A stretch of DNA of 64,000 nt from Actinomyces mediterranea (GCF_900155595.1 NZ_FTPB01000004.1:620001-684000), one strand, 5' to 3'; counted from the first letter of the stretch, positions 16,780 to 26,231 are shown. Notes: generated by a model from the letters alone, not told the origin. Numbers and translations: made by a program.

Positions 16780-17558
16780 GTCATAAAGCACCCAGCGCCA
16801 TAAGGTGCATTAAGACGAACTTCCCAACACTCACGCCCAGTCGGTGAGGCTCCGCCTGTCATAAAGCACCCAGCGCCATAAGGTGCATTAAGACGATTTG
16901 AATGATTCGAGTGGTGCGGTGGCGACGGTCATAAAGCACCCAGCGCCATAAGGTGCATTAAGACGAGCGTTCTCGACTCCTTGCGCCAGCCCCTTGAAGA
17001 GTCATAAAGCACCCAGCGCCATAAGGTGCATTAAGACTTCATTTCGTCTTCTCCGTTCGTGTTGTGTGTAGGTGGTCATAAAGCACCCAGCGCCATAAGG
17101 TGCATTAAGACGCCCGCATTTTTGACAAGCGTAGCGAGTCGATTGCGTCGTCATAAAGCACCCAGCGCCATAAGGTGCATTAAGACGGCAGCGAACCCGC
17201 TATTATGAGCATCGTCCTGTTAGACGTCATAAAGCACCCAGCGCCATAAGGTGCATTAAGACGGCATCCACAAGTCGTCGCTAGTCCCAAGCAATTTGGG
17301 GGTCATAAAGCACCCAGCGCCATAAGGTGCATTAAGACTCGCGTGGCGCATGTACGGCGCGGCCGAGGTCCGTCATAAAGCACCCAGCGCCATAAGGTGC
17401 ATTAAGACTTGAATAGTGTTTCCTGAGAAGCATTCATCTCATATGGTCATAAAGCACCCAGCGCCATAAGGTGCATTAAGACGTGCCTGTGGCGCTCCCG
17501 CCGGGAGACTCTCCCCGTGCAGTCATAAAGCACCCAGCGCCATAAGGTGCATTAAGAC

Positions 17559-17593
17559 ACCGAGGAGGAAGACTCATGGATATCGACTTCCCG
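17559..17593 (+). repeat. Spacer 11, duplicated as spacer 16
   Basis: The 35-bp spacer 11 recurs exactly at 17932-17966 (spacer 16). It reads as a Shine-Dalgarno (GAGGAGG) followed by an ATG and the codons for MDIDFP on the plus strand, so it appears to be the translation start of a foreign gene. Confidence 0.95.
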
Positions 17594-17630
17594 GTCATAA
17601 AGCACCCAGCGCCATAAGGTGCATTAAGAC

Positions 17631-17743
17631 GCACCTCTTTTCGGAGATTCTTGGCGACGAGCCTGCGAGTCATAAAGCACCCAGCGCCATAAGGTGCATT
17701 AAGACGCACCTCTTTTCGGAGATTCTTGGCGACGAGCCTGCGA
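17631..17743 (+). repeat. Tandem duplicate spacers 12 and 13
   Basis: The 38-bp spacers at 17631-17668 and 17706-17743 are identical and separated by one repeat. This is a duplication of one repeat-spacer unit, or an insertion of the same prespacer twice in succession. Confidence 0.95.
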
Positions 17744-19742
17744 GTCATAAAGCACCCAGCGCCATAAGGTGCATTAAGACATTGTCCGCGAAAAACCCGA
17801 TCGTGCAGCGACCGTCCAGTCATAAAGCACCCAGCGCCATAAGGTGCATTAAGACTCGCACCTGAAACTCGCGTCCACTCTCCCGGACTCATCGGTCATA
17901 AAGCACCCAGCGCCATAAGGTGCATTAAGACACCGAGGAGGAAGACTCATGGATATCGACTTCCCGGTCATAAAGCACCCAGCGCCATAAGGTGCATTAA
18001 GACGCGAACTCCTTTCAGTGAGCGGTGGACTCGGCCAGTCATAAAGCACCCAGCGCCATAAGGTGCATTAAGACGCGCTGTGCAGCGCTGCTAGGGGGCG
18101 CTTGGATTCAGAGTCATAAAGCACCCAGCGCCATAAGGTGCATTAAGACGGTACACGGGTACATTGGCGCAATCGCCTTTGACAGTCATAAAGCACCCAG
18201 CGCCATAAGGTGCATTAAGACCACAATTAATGAACGTTGTAGTCTCTAACGAATATAACGGTCATAAAGCACCCAGCGCCATAAGGTGCATTAAGACGCA
18301 CGTAGTACGCGGTCAATGCCCACGACATTTCGGTCATAAAGCACCCAGCGCCATAAGGTGCATTAAGACTCTTCCCCAGTCTCTTCGTCAGTCATCGTGA
18401 CAATCGTCATAAAGCACCCAGCGCCATAAGGTGCATTAAGACGATCATCACGGGAACACTCCAGGCGCGCCGCATCACCTGGTCATAAAGCACCCAGCGC
18501 CATAAGGTGCATTAAGACGCTTTGATGAGCGCGCGATTGATCTCGCCTTCGAGGGTCATAAAGCACCCAGCGCCATAAGGTGCATTAAGACCTCAGCGCA
18601 CCGCCATCCGCGTGGTTTGCGATTTCGGTCATAAAGCACCCAGCGCCATAAGGTGCATTAAGACGAGCGTCTCGATACCCCGCGTGACAGGGGCTTCTTC
18701 CGGTCATAAAGCACCCAGCGCCATAAGGTGCATTAAGACCGCCTGCTCATCGCCGACGGCGGGACGCGCATCGCCGTCATAAAGCACCCAGCGCCATAAG
18801 GTGCATTAAGACTTTACTATCCGAAGGATTATACGCCCGGTTAAACGCCGGTCATAAAGCACCCAGCGCCATAAGGTGCATTAAGACCCGGTACTCTGCG
18901 CGCTGCGCAGAGCTACCTGCGCTCGCGTCATAAAGCACCCAGCGCCATAAGGTGCATTAAGACGGGGACTAACATACCTCCGTAGCAGTTATTCGGGTGT
19001 CATAAAGCACCCAGCGCCATAAGGTGCATTAAGACATGATGTCGAACAAAGCATTCGCCTGTTTTCTCATCCGTCATAAAGCACCCAGCGCCATAAGGTG
19101 CATTAAGACATCAAAGAAAACGCTTTCGAGGCGACTACGCTAGCCTGTCATAAAGCACCCAGCGCCATAAGGTGCATTAAGACTGTGCAAAACAGCAAGC
19201 GGCCGCTTTGTCTCGCTTGAAGTCATAAAGCACCCAGCGCCATAAGGTGCATTAAGACGCTCGTCGCATACATCACCCCAGGGAGTGTACGGTGCGTCAT
19301 AAAGCACCCAGCGCCATAAGGTGCATTAAGACGCTGCGATAAGTGCTGCAACAATCGCATCACTGAATAGTCATAAAGCACCCAGCGCCATAAGGTGCAT
19401 TAAGACAATCAGTATCAGAATCAACAGCGCCCAGTTTATACGTCATAAAGCACCCAGCGCCATAAGGTGCATTAAGACACGTTGTCTCTCGGATGGTACG
19501 AATCATTGCCTTGGCCTGTCATAAAGCACCCAGCGCCATAAGGTGCATTAAGACACCAGAGCCGCCGATCAGGCGGATACGAGTCTGAGTCATAAAGCAC
19601 CCAGCGCCATAAGGTGCATTAAGACGGGTGTGATCGTGACGGTGATGGTTTTCGCGGTCTTGGTGGTCATAAAGCACCCAGCGCCATAAGGTGCATTAAG
19701 ACCGTTTCGAGCCACCAATACACCTGGGTATCCCTATCGATG

Positions 19743-19768
19743 GTCATAAAGCACCCAGCGCCATAAGG
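19743..19768 (+). repeat. Truncated terminal CRISPR repeat
   Basis: The first 26 bases match the repeat and the last 11 are replaced by unrelated sequence that continues into the RloB-like remnant. This marks the trailer end of the array. Confidence 0.9.
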
Positions 19769-20091
19769 ACATCGTCATGCACTGAGTTCTCATCAAGGTC
19801 ACAAATGATTCAGATCAGTCCACGGTTTCGACGGCTCCAAGTCCTCTCTTCATTGCGGGCGGCGTCAATAAGGTTGATAAGAGAGGTCTTCGTATATCGC
19901 CGCGACCCCACTCTTGGAAGAAATGTCGGAACGAATCGCTCCTTATATCGGGTATCCAAGAGTGAGCGATTGTACTGTTCTTCAGTCTTTCCTTCAACGG
20001 AGAAAAAGAGTTCGGTGCGCGGTTGACGAGTCCCCTCGCAACGTACTCCTCGATAACGATCCTGCGGTCTTGACTTCTGTGCCCGTGCCAT
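19769..20091 (-). pseudogene. Remnant of an RloB-like defence gene
   Basis: From an ATG at 20091 the frame gives TELFFSVEGKTEEQYNRSL at about residues 26-44, the start signature of RloB-family proteins, then TKTSLINLIDAARNEE. After a TGA at 19810 the same frame resumes with IICDLDENSVHDD, matching the acidic motif expected next in RloB. Homology then stops where the truncated CRISPR repeat begins. So the gene has an in-frame stop and has lost its C-terminal part at the array boundary. RloB partners an AAA ATPase in abortive-infection-type systems, and such an ATPase remnant lies 12 bp upstream. Confidence 0.65.
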
Positions 20092-20103
20092 GATCGCATC
20101 ACC

Positions 20104-21167
20104 TCAGATGCGCGGAATTCCACCGATTCGTCCGGACATGTAGAAACCGAGCAGATCAGCATCCTTGCGAACACCGTCTCGGGAGAAGTCGGACAGACGC
20201 GTCAACTGGGATTCGCCGTCAACTTTGTCCGTCAGCCAGATTTCATCCCTGCGCAACAGGTCGGAGCGCATGAGCTGGATCTCATGGGTGGTGAAGATGA
20301 GTTGGTGTCGATCCTCGGAATCCAGCCCTTCGAAGAATGAAGCGACGAAGTTCTCGGTGAGCTTGGGATGCATTGAATTCTCCAACTCATCGATGATGAA
20401 GACGCCCTGCGAATCCTCTTCGCGGAGCTGGAAGAGCACCGGCAGGAGATTCATGAACCTGCGTGTGCCATCGGATTCTTCACGAAGAGGAAGGGTGCAC
20501 GAACAACACTCATCGGCACCCGCCCCTGTTTCGAGGTGGTGACGGGCAACAAGGCGCTTCACCTCCGGGCCGCCCTCGTTGTTCACGTAGAGCAGGATCG
20601 CGTCATCCCCGTTCAAACCGACGACGAAGTTACCTCCCTTCTCGCGCAGTTCTTCGACGAGATCATCAGTCGCCTCGGCATCAAGGGGAAGCGCTCCGAT
20701 TTTCATCTCCTCGAACTCGAGTCCCACTATTCCCGTATCCGCGCGGGTCAGTCCAGAGTTCATCGCTTCGGCGAAGACGGCGTCACGGTTGAAGTGGCGG
20801 GAAGATGGACATAGGCGGAACGGGGATGGATGATCGTCAGTTCATCCTCGAACCAGTGACGGGCATCGGCGACGGGGCTGATTCCTTCGGCTCCGAAGGC
20901 GCCGAGATACGTCTCATTCTCGGCGACCACCATCGCGTGAGCGCGAGCGCGTTCATCGTCTTCAAGATCTCCGAAGAGGGTGACGGTCCGTCCTTCGCGC
21001 TCGAAAATGAAGGTTTCAGTCATGGTGCGAACGTCAACGAGGATTTCCCTGAGGATCCGACGCCTATCGGCCACGACCTCGTAGAGGAGGACTCGTTCCT
21101 TTCCCGTATCCTGGCTGGCGCGGCCTCGGCGCCGACCGCCGATCAGTCGAGTTCGCTGCCACCCCAT
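20104..21167 (-). pseudogene. Frameshifted, N-terminally truncated AAA ATPase (RloA-like)
   Basis: Two frames make one protein. 20760 to about 21110 encodes RVLLYEVVADRRRILREILV ... TFIFEREGRTVTLF ... LTIIHPRSAYVHLP, the middle of an AAA15/RloA-type ATPase. 20104 to about 20815 continues with RHFNRDAVFAEAMNSGLTRA DTGI and carries the Walker B-type GVFIIDELENSMHPKL and the FTTHE motif. The switch occurs near 20800. The first ~100 residues with the Walker A loop are absent; upstream lies the end of a lipoprotein gene. The gene cannot make a functional ATPase and is paired with the broken RloB-like gene. Both probably form a dead two-gene defence module. Confidence 0.75.
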
Positions 21168-21820
21168 TCGACGGCGGTGAAACCTGTTCGCGAGGGCGGG
21201 GCGGTGAACTCCTGCGGCTCGGCCCTCGTTGACGCATCCGCCTTCGAGAACACCATGAACACCCGGATGAACGTCTCCGGTGACGCCTCGCGCCCCTGCT
21301 CGTCGGTGAACGAATACCGTACCGCCGGAGTGTACTGATCCGTCGCGAAAGTCACCAGGGAATAGTCGTTCGCCTGCAAGCGCGGCGCCCAGAAGGTGAT
21401 GAAGTCCGCCGCCTCGCGATCAGTAAGGCCCTGAGCGGCCAAAGTGCGCTCCAAAAAGGGCACGACGTCATCCCTTGCTACGACAGTGCCCTCCTTCTGC
21501 GACCATGCGACATTCACGCGCCCCTCCCAGAACAGGGACGGGTATTCGCGCCCCCGCGCGTCCATCAACGTCCCATCGGGGCAAGCCGAAACCGACCACT
21601 CGCCCTCGGCACCGGCGTCCGCGGAGGGCGCGAGGACGGGATACGAGGACGTCACTGTGCCATCGACGTCGACGCCCACCTGAAGCCGAAGGTCGTCCTG
21701 CGGATACAGGTAGAGCACGGGCTTGTACGCGACCGGCTCCTCCTTCTCAGGGGCGCACGCCCCCAACCCCATGACGCAGAAACCGAGAATGATGGCGACG
21801 AGAACGCGAAAACTCTTCAT
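21143..21820 (-). CDS. Lipoprotein of unknown function
   Basis: About 225 aa from the ATG at 21820 (GAGGG upstream). A signal peptide MKSFRVLVAIILGFCVMG is followed by the lipobox LGAC, so the mature protein should be lipid-anchored outside the membrane. The mature part begins with YKPVLYLYPQDDLRLQV, a repeated-looking beta-rich region, and VNVAWSQKEGTVV. 'KPVLYLYP' is a recurring motif in uncharacterised secreted proteins; I cannot assign a function. The 3' end abuts the ATPase remnant, so this is the chromosomal border of the defence island. Confidence 0.75.
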   Translation of the reverse strand: MKSFRVLVAIILGFCVMGLGACAPEKEEPVAYKPVLYLYPQDDLRLQVGVDVDGTVTSSYPVLAPSADAGAEGEWSVSACPDGTLMDARGREYPSLFWEGRVNVAWSQKEGTVVARDDVVPFLERTLAAQGLTDREAADFITFWAPRLQANDYSLVTFATDQYTPAVRYSFTDEQGREASPETFIRVFMVFSKADASTRAEPQEFTAPPSRTGFTAVEWGGSELD

Positions 21821-21935
21821 GGGAAATCCCTCTGATAGTGATGATTGACGATCTACCGGGAGCGCGTGAAACAGAAGCGTTTCCCCACTCCGGTGTCCCC
21901 TGTTGAATCGCCACAACGGCGGAGGACGAAGACCA

Positions 21936-21979
21936 GGGTGGGGCCCGGGGAGAGCTGAACTGCTCCCCGGGCCCCACCC
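21936..21979 (-). terminator. Strong hairpin terminator downstream of fba
   Basis: Two 17-base arms (21936-21952 and 21963-21979) are perfectly complementary with a 10-base loop. There is no T-run, as is common in high-GC actinobacteria. It lies between the aldolase stop at 22048 and the lipoprotein start at 21820 and should separate the two transcripts. Confidence 0.8.
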
Positions 21980-22047
21980 CAGCAGGTCCAGCCGATGGGA
22001 TCAGCCGAGGCCCTCAGTCACGCGATACCGATCGACGGATCAGCGGT

Positions 22048-23076
22048 TCACTTCATCTTGGTGCCGACCGAGCCGAGGCGCTGGCAGGCCTCGACGACGC
22101 GGGCGGCCATGCCGGCCTCCGCCGCCTTGCCCCACGAGCGCGGGTCGTACATCTTCTTGTTACCGACCTCACCGTCGATCTTGAGGACGCCGTCGTAGTT
22201 GCGGAACATGTGCTCGACGACGGGACGGGTGAAGGCATACTGGGTGTCGGTGTCGACGTTCATCTTGATGACGCCGTTGGCAACGGCCAGAGCGATCTCG
22301 TCGGCGGTCGAGCCGGAGCCGCCGTGCATGACCAGGTCGAACGGGCGATCATTCTTCCAACCGATCTTCGCAGCGACCTCTTCCTGGATGGTGCCGAGGA
22401 TCTCCGGACGCAGCTTCACGTGGCCCGGCTTGTACACGCCGTGCACATTGCCGAAGGTGAGCGCGGTGAGATAGCGGCCCTTCTCGCCCATGCCGAGAGC
22501 CTCAACGGTCTTGAGGGCGTCCTCGGTGGTCGTGTAGAGCTTCTCATTGATCGCGCCGACGACACCGTCCTCTTCACCGCCGACGACACCGATCTCAACC
22601 TCGAGGATCGTGTTCGCCTTGACGGAGAGTTCGAGCATCTCCTTCGCGATTTCGAGGTTCTCAGCGAGCGGAACAGCGGAACCGTCCCACATGTGCGACT
22701 GGAAGGTCGGCAGTCCGCCCCGGGCCACCTGCTCGGCTTCGAGTTCCATGAGGGGGCGGATCCACGAATCGATGTTCTGCTTGGCGCAGTGGTCGGTGTG
22801 CAGGGCGATGGTGACGCCGTAGTTCTTCGCGACCTCAGTCGCGTATGCGGCAATGGCGAGGGAGCCGGTGACGCGGTTCTTGATGGTCGAGCCGGACGCG
22901 TACTCGGCGCCGCCGACGGAGACCTGGATGATGCCGTCGGACTCCGCCTCGGCGAAGCCCTGGATGGCTGCGGTAACGGTCTGCGAGGAGGTGATGTTGA
23001 TCGCGGGGTAGGCGAACTTGCCTTCCTTCGCGCGGTTCAGCATTTCGGCGTAGACCTCAGGGGTTGCGATAGGCAC
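22048..23076 (-). CDS. fba: Class II fructose-1,6-bisphosphate aldolase
   Basis: 342 aa, GTG start with an AGGAG-type site upstream. It cleaves fructose-1,6-bisphosphate to dihydroxyacetone phosphate and glyceraldehyde-3-phosphate in glycolysis. Zinc-binding and active-site segments are present: ALHTDHCAK (catalytic Asp and zinc His), EVEIGVVGGEEDGV, ALTFGNVHGVYKPGHVKLRP (zinc His), VMHGGSGS (zinc His and phosphate binding) and KMNVDTDTQYAFT. Length and motifs fit the long type IIA class. Monocistronic, with a hairpin terminator downstream. Confidence 0.95.
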   Translation of the reverse strand: MPIATPEVYAEMLNRAKEGKFAYPAINITSSQTVTAAIQGFAEAESDGIIQVSVGGAEYASGSTIKNRVTGSLAIAAYATEVAKNYGVTIALHTDHCAKQNIDSWIRPLMELEAEQVARGGLPTFQSHMWDGSAVPLAENLEIAKEMLELSVKANTILEVEIGVVGGEEDGVVGAINEKLYTTTEDALKTVEALGMGEKGRYLTALTFGNVHGVYKPGHVKLRPEILGTIQEEVAAKIGWKNDRPFDLVMHGGSGSTADEIALAVANGVIKMNVDTDTQYAFTRPVVEHMFRNYDGVLKIDGEVGNKKMYDPRSWGKAAEAGMAARVVEACQRLGSVGTKMK

Positions 23077-23199
23077 AGGAGCCTCCTAATCGAATGACAA
23101 ATCCGTCAGTGTTGATTGTCTCATACCCCGCCCCGTCATCGCGAGGATCGAAGTCCCGAACCGACTGCACATATTCGCATCGGCCGCCGGTCGCCCTCG

Positions 23200-23820
23200 T
23201 CAGTCCTCAAAGGAGGCGAGCTCGGATGCGTGCGCCCACATCACGATCGCCGCCGCGTGTCCGACATTCATCGACCGCGTCGACCCCCGCTGTGCGATGT
23301 GGACGATCATCTCGCATGCGGCCCGCATGTCATCGCTGAGCCCTGCGGATTCCTCCCCGAAGACGAGGCAGCAGAGTGACGGCAGCGGCGTGGACTCCAA
23401 GGGGAGCGATCCGTCGACATTGTCGACTCCGACGAGGGCGAGGCCGTGTCCGGCGCAGTGGGCGGCAAGTTCTGTCGCATCGGCCATATGGTCGACCCGC
23501 AGATAACGGTCGGTCACCATCGCACCGCGCCTATTCCACCGCCTGCGGCCCACAATGTGAACGGCCCGCACCCCCAGTGCATTCGCCGTCCTCACAATCG
23601 ACCCGATGTTGAAATCGTGACCGAGGTTCTCGATCGCCACCTCGAAGGGAAGGGAGCGCCGGGCGATGTCCTCACGGATCGCCTCCATCGTCCAATACCG
23701 GTAGCGGTCCTCCACATTGCGCCAGTCGCCGTTTGCGAGCAGCTCCGGATCGTAATGGTCGCCCCGGGGCGCCGGCCCTTCCCACGGGCCGACGCCGCGA
23801 CGCTCGGCCTCGTCGTTCAT
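23200..23820 (-). CDS. TrmH/SpoU-family RNA 2'-O-methyltransferase
   Basis: About 206 aa from the ATG at 23820. The SPOUT fold motifs are clear: LGHDFNIGSIVRTANALGV (motif 1, catalytic Asn/Arg region), LVFGEESAGLSDDM (motif 2) and RGSTRSMNVGHAAAIVMW (motif 3, knot and SAM binding). It methylates a ribose 2'-OH in rRNA or tRNA; the exact nucleotide cannot be told from sequence alone. The in-frame extension to 24462 is antisense to the PH-domain gene and is rejected. Divergent from that gene across 57 bp. Confidence 0.85.
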   Translation of the reverse strand: MNDEAERRGVGPWEGPAPRGDHYDPELLANGDWRNVEDRYRYWTMEAIREDIARRSLPFEVAIENLGHDFNIGSIVRTANALGVRAVHIVGRRRWNRRGAMVTDRYLRVDHMADATELAAHCAGHGLALVGVDNVDGSLPLESTPLPSLCCLVFGEESAGLSDDMRAACEMIVHIAQRGSTRSMNVGHAAAIVMWAHASELASFED

Positions 23821-23877
23821 ATCGTTCACCGCGCCCACGATAGTGCCACGAGGCGCGCGAGATGGCAGGATGGGGGC

Positions 23878-24390
23878 ATGGCACCGCGCGCACACCTCCT
23901 GTCCAAGGATGAAGTCATCGTCCGACACATGCGAACCCACATCAAGGCGATCCTCGCCAACATCATCGGCGAGATCCTCCTCCTGGCCGTCGGCGTCGCC
24001 GCGTCGATCGTCATGCCGCCCGAATGGGCGCCCTTCAGCCACGCCTTCGTGTGGGCGATCGTCGTCGTCGCGACGATTCCCCTGTTCGTCGCGCCTCTCC
24101 TGCGGTGGGCGACCACCACCTACACCCTCACCTCGAAGCGAGTCATCACGCGCCACGGCATCCTTAACCGGCGCGGCCACGACCTGCCGCTGTCGCGCAT
24201 CTCCGATGTCGCCAACGAGCGCGATCTCATCGACAGGTTTTTCGGGTGCGGCACCCTCACCCTGCAGACCTCCTCCGACGACCCGCTGGTCTTGCACGAC
24301 ATCCCGAAGATCGACTACGTCCAACTCGAGGTCTCCAACCTTTTGTTCAACGATGTGCAGGGTGCCGTCGACGCCGATCCCGCGGACTGA
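23878..24390 (+). CDS. PH domain (YdbT/YdbS-type) membrane protein
   Basis: 170 aa. Two hydrophobic helices (about 26-47 and 57-76) are followed by a bacterial PH-like domain: TTTYTLTSKRVITRHGILN, DLPLSRISDVANERDLIDRFFGCGTLTL, and LVLHDIPKIDYVQL. This is the usual arrangement of bPH_2 proteins. No catalytic residues; function unknown. Confidence 0.8.
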   Translation: MAPRAHLLSKDEVIVRHMRTHIKAILANIIGEILLLAVGVAASIVMPPEWAPFSHAFVWAIVVVATIPLFVAPLLRWATTTYTLTSKRVITRHGILNRRGHDLPLSRISDVANERDLIDRFFGCGTLTLQTSSDDPLVLHDIPKIDYVQLEVSNLLFNDVQGAVDADPAD

Positions 24391-24726
24391 CAACGGCCCG
24401 GTCCCCGTGCCCCGGTGAGGCCGAGCACATAAGACCCGGGCATCAGGTGCGGGCATCCGCAACCCCGGGCGTCAGGCCCTCGTATCGGGCGCACGCCCCT
24501 TCCACGAAGGCGCCGTACGCCCACTCTGACTCAGGTCATCTCGAACCCGCCACAGTTCCTGATAAATAACGCACAGACACGAGGCGCCCCCCGTAAACCA
24601 AAGGATGAGCCACTCAGGACTCTCGGAGATCATGCGCCCTTCATGTCACGCCGCTGTACGGGAGACATTTGTGTCTTCATCCACTAGAAGCTGAGCGCGC
24701 AAGCCTTCAACACCTAGGATGAAGCC
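24391..24726. other. Intergenic region, no gene seen
   Basis: 336 bp. Its left half is GC-rich with short CCCGGG-type inverted repeats that may act as the terminator of the PH-domain gene. The right half is more AT-rich and should contain the promoter of the HAD gene. No coding pattern was seen. Confidence 0.5.
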
Positions 24727-25548
24727 ATGATGAGTTTTCACGCATCCACGCCCCTTACTGAAATGCCGCCGGTGTCCGCGTGGCTGTCGGATATGGACGG
24801 CGTCCTCGTCAAGGAGAACCGGGCGCTGCCCGGCGCCGAGCAATTCCTCGACGCATTGCGCCGCCAGGGCTACCCGTTCCTGGTCTTGACGAATAACTCG
24901 ATCTTTACGAACCGCGACCTGTCGGCGAGGCTCGAGCGCTCGGGCCTCGACGTGCCCGAAGAGCACATCTGGACCTCGGCGAACGCCACCGCCGCCTTCC
25001 TCGCGCAGCAGTCCCCCGACTCTTCAGCATTCGTCATCGGAGAAGCGGGCCTGACGACGGCATTGCACGGCGCGGGCTACATCATGACGGACCAGGATCC
25101 GGAATACGTCGTCCTCGGGGAGACCCGCTCCTACGATTTCAATGCGCTGACCAACGCAATCCGCCTCATTGAGCGGGGCGCGAAGTTCATCGCCACGAAC
25201 CCCGACGTCACCGGCCCCTCCGATGAAGGCACCCTGCCCGCCACGGGTTCCATCGCCGCGATGATCACCGCCGCCACAGGCAAAACCCCCTACTTCATCG
25301 GCAAGCCGAACCCGGTGATGATCCGCGCCGGACTCAATAAGATCGGCGCGCACTCCGAGAGCGCCGCCATGGTCGGGGACCGCATGGACACCGACATCCA
25401 GGCGGGCGTCGAGGCCGGTCTGCGCACACACCTCGTCTTGTCGGGCTCAACCTGTCTGGAGCAGGTGGAGAACTACCCGTTCCGACCATTCGGCATCCAC
25501 GAGGGCATCGGGGAACTCATCGAATTGGTGGAGGCCGTCTCCAACTGA
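24727..25548 (+). CDS. NagD-like HAD phosphatase
   Basis: 273 aa. HAD motif I is WLSDMDGVLVKE (nucleophile Asp and general-acid Asp), motif II is FLVLTNNSI, motif III Lys lies in FIGKPNP, and motif IV is MVGDRMDTDIQAGVEAG. The C2-type cap between motifs II and III has the length seen in NagD/AraL/4-nitrophenylphosphatase enzymes. Substrate is probably a small sugar or nucleoside phosphate. It stands as a single gene. Confidence 0.85.
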   Translation: MMSFHASTPLTEMPPVSAWLSDMDGVLVKENRALPGAEQFLDALRRQGYPFLVLTNNSIFTNRDLSARLERSGLDVPEEHIWTSANATAAFLAQQSPDSSAFVIGEAGLTTALHGAGYIMTDQDPEYVVLGETRSYDFNALTNAIRLIERGAKFIATNPDVTGPSDEGTLPATGSIAAMITAATGKTPYFIGKPNPVMIRAGLNKIGAHSESAAMVGDRMDTDIQAGVEAGLRTHLVLSGSTCLEQVENYPFRPFGIHEGIGELIELVEAVSN

Positions 25549-25621
25549 CCCGCACTCGTGTTCCCGTCCACTGGGCCGCGTCCAATCCCCTCGGATGCGG
25601 CCCGCGCATTAGGCTGGGGCC

Positions 25622-26191
25622 ATGACGAATGACTCTCATAAGGACCGCTTGGCCGGCCTCGTCAAAGAGCTGGCGGTCATCCACGAAAAGGTGACCCTCG
25701 CGTCGGGGCGAGAATCCGACTTCTACGTCGATATGCGCCGCGCGACCCTCCACCACGAGGCCGCACCCCTTATCGGGCACGTCATGCTCGATCTGCTTGA
25801 AGAAGCGGGTTTCACCCCCGGCGTCGACTATGCCGCCGTCGGCGGACTCACCATGGGAGCCGACCCCGTCGCCGCCGCGATGATGCACGCAGCGGCCTCA
25901 CGCGGCCTCGACCTCGACGCATTCGTAGTACGCAAGGCCGCCAAAGACCACGGCATGAAGCGCCGCATTGAGGGCCCGGACGTCACGGGCAAACCGGTCG
26001 TCGTCCTGGAAGACACGTCCACGACGGGCGGCTCCCCTCTGGAGGCCGCGCACGCATTGACCGAGGCAGGCGCCACAGTCGTCGCAGTCGCCGTCATCGT
26101 GGACCGGGCGACCGGTGCGAAGGAGCGCATTGAAGCAGAGGGATTCCCCTACTTCCATGCCCTCAACCTGGCCGACCTCGACCTGGCCTGA
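25622..26191 (+). CDS. pyrE: Orotate phosphoribosyltransferase
   Basis: 189 aa. It transfers the phosphoribosyl group from PRPP to orotate, giving OMP in pyrimidine synthesis. The PRPP-binding motif is VVVLEDTSTTGGSPLEA. The N-terminal segment LASGRESDFYVDMRRATL is the orotate/PRPP-contacting loop, and RKAAKDHGMKRRIEG is the catalytic flexible loop with its lysine. It stands alone rather than in a pyr operon. Confidence 0.92.
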   Translation: MTNDSHKDRLAGLVKELAVIHEKVTLASGRESDFYVDMRRATLHHEAAPLIGHVMLDLLEEAGFTPGVDYAAVGGLTMGADPVAAAMMHAAASRGLDLDAFVVRKAAKDHGMKRRIEGPDVTGKPVVVLEDTSTTGGSPLEAAHALTEAGATVVAVAVIVDRATGAKERIEAEGFPYFHALNLADLDLA

Positions 26192-26231
26192 GCATTCCCG
26201 CCCCAGCGGGCGGCACGGACGAGGAGGAGAT

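Larger units (their letters stand above)
16780..19768 (+). CRISPR. CRISPR array: 41 repeats, 40 spacers
   Basis: A 37-bp repeat starts GTCATAAA and ends ATTAAGAC; in between lies a stem GCACC/GGTGC with an 11-base loop, giving a symmetrical 8-5-11-5-8 layout. By eye the first 40 copies are identical; the 41st (19743-19768) stops after 26 bases. Spacers are 33-41 bp, mostly 35-39, the broad range usual for type III. The 8 nt after the stem would be the crRNA 5' tag after Cas6 cleavage. Repeat symmetry does not reveal the strand, so rightward transcription is inferred from the degenerate right-hand repeat. Spacers 12 and 13 are identical, as are spacers 11 and 16. Forty spacers with no repeat drift suggest long, recently active acquisition. 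Confidence 0.98.

Noticed and set aside
17476-17892. Minus-strand frame through the CRISPR array with a repeated LNAPYGAGCFMT peptide
   Set aside because: Translation of CRISPR repeats; periodicity comes from the array.
23821-24462. N-terminal extension of the TrmH-family gene to 24462
   Set aside because: The extension is antisense to the PH-domain gene; methyltransferase homology starts after the ATG at 23820.
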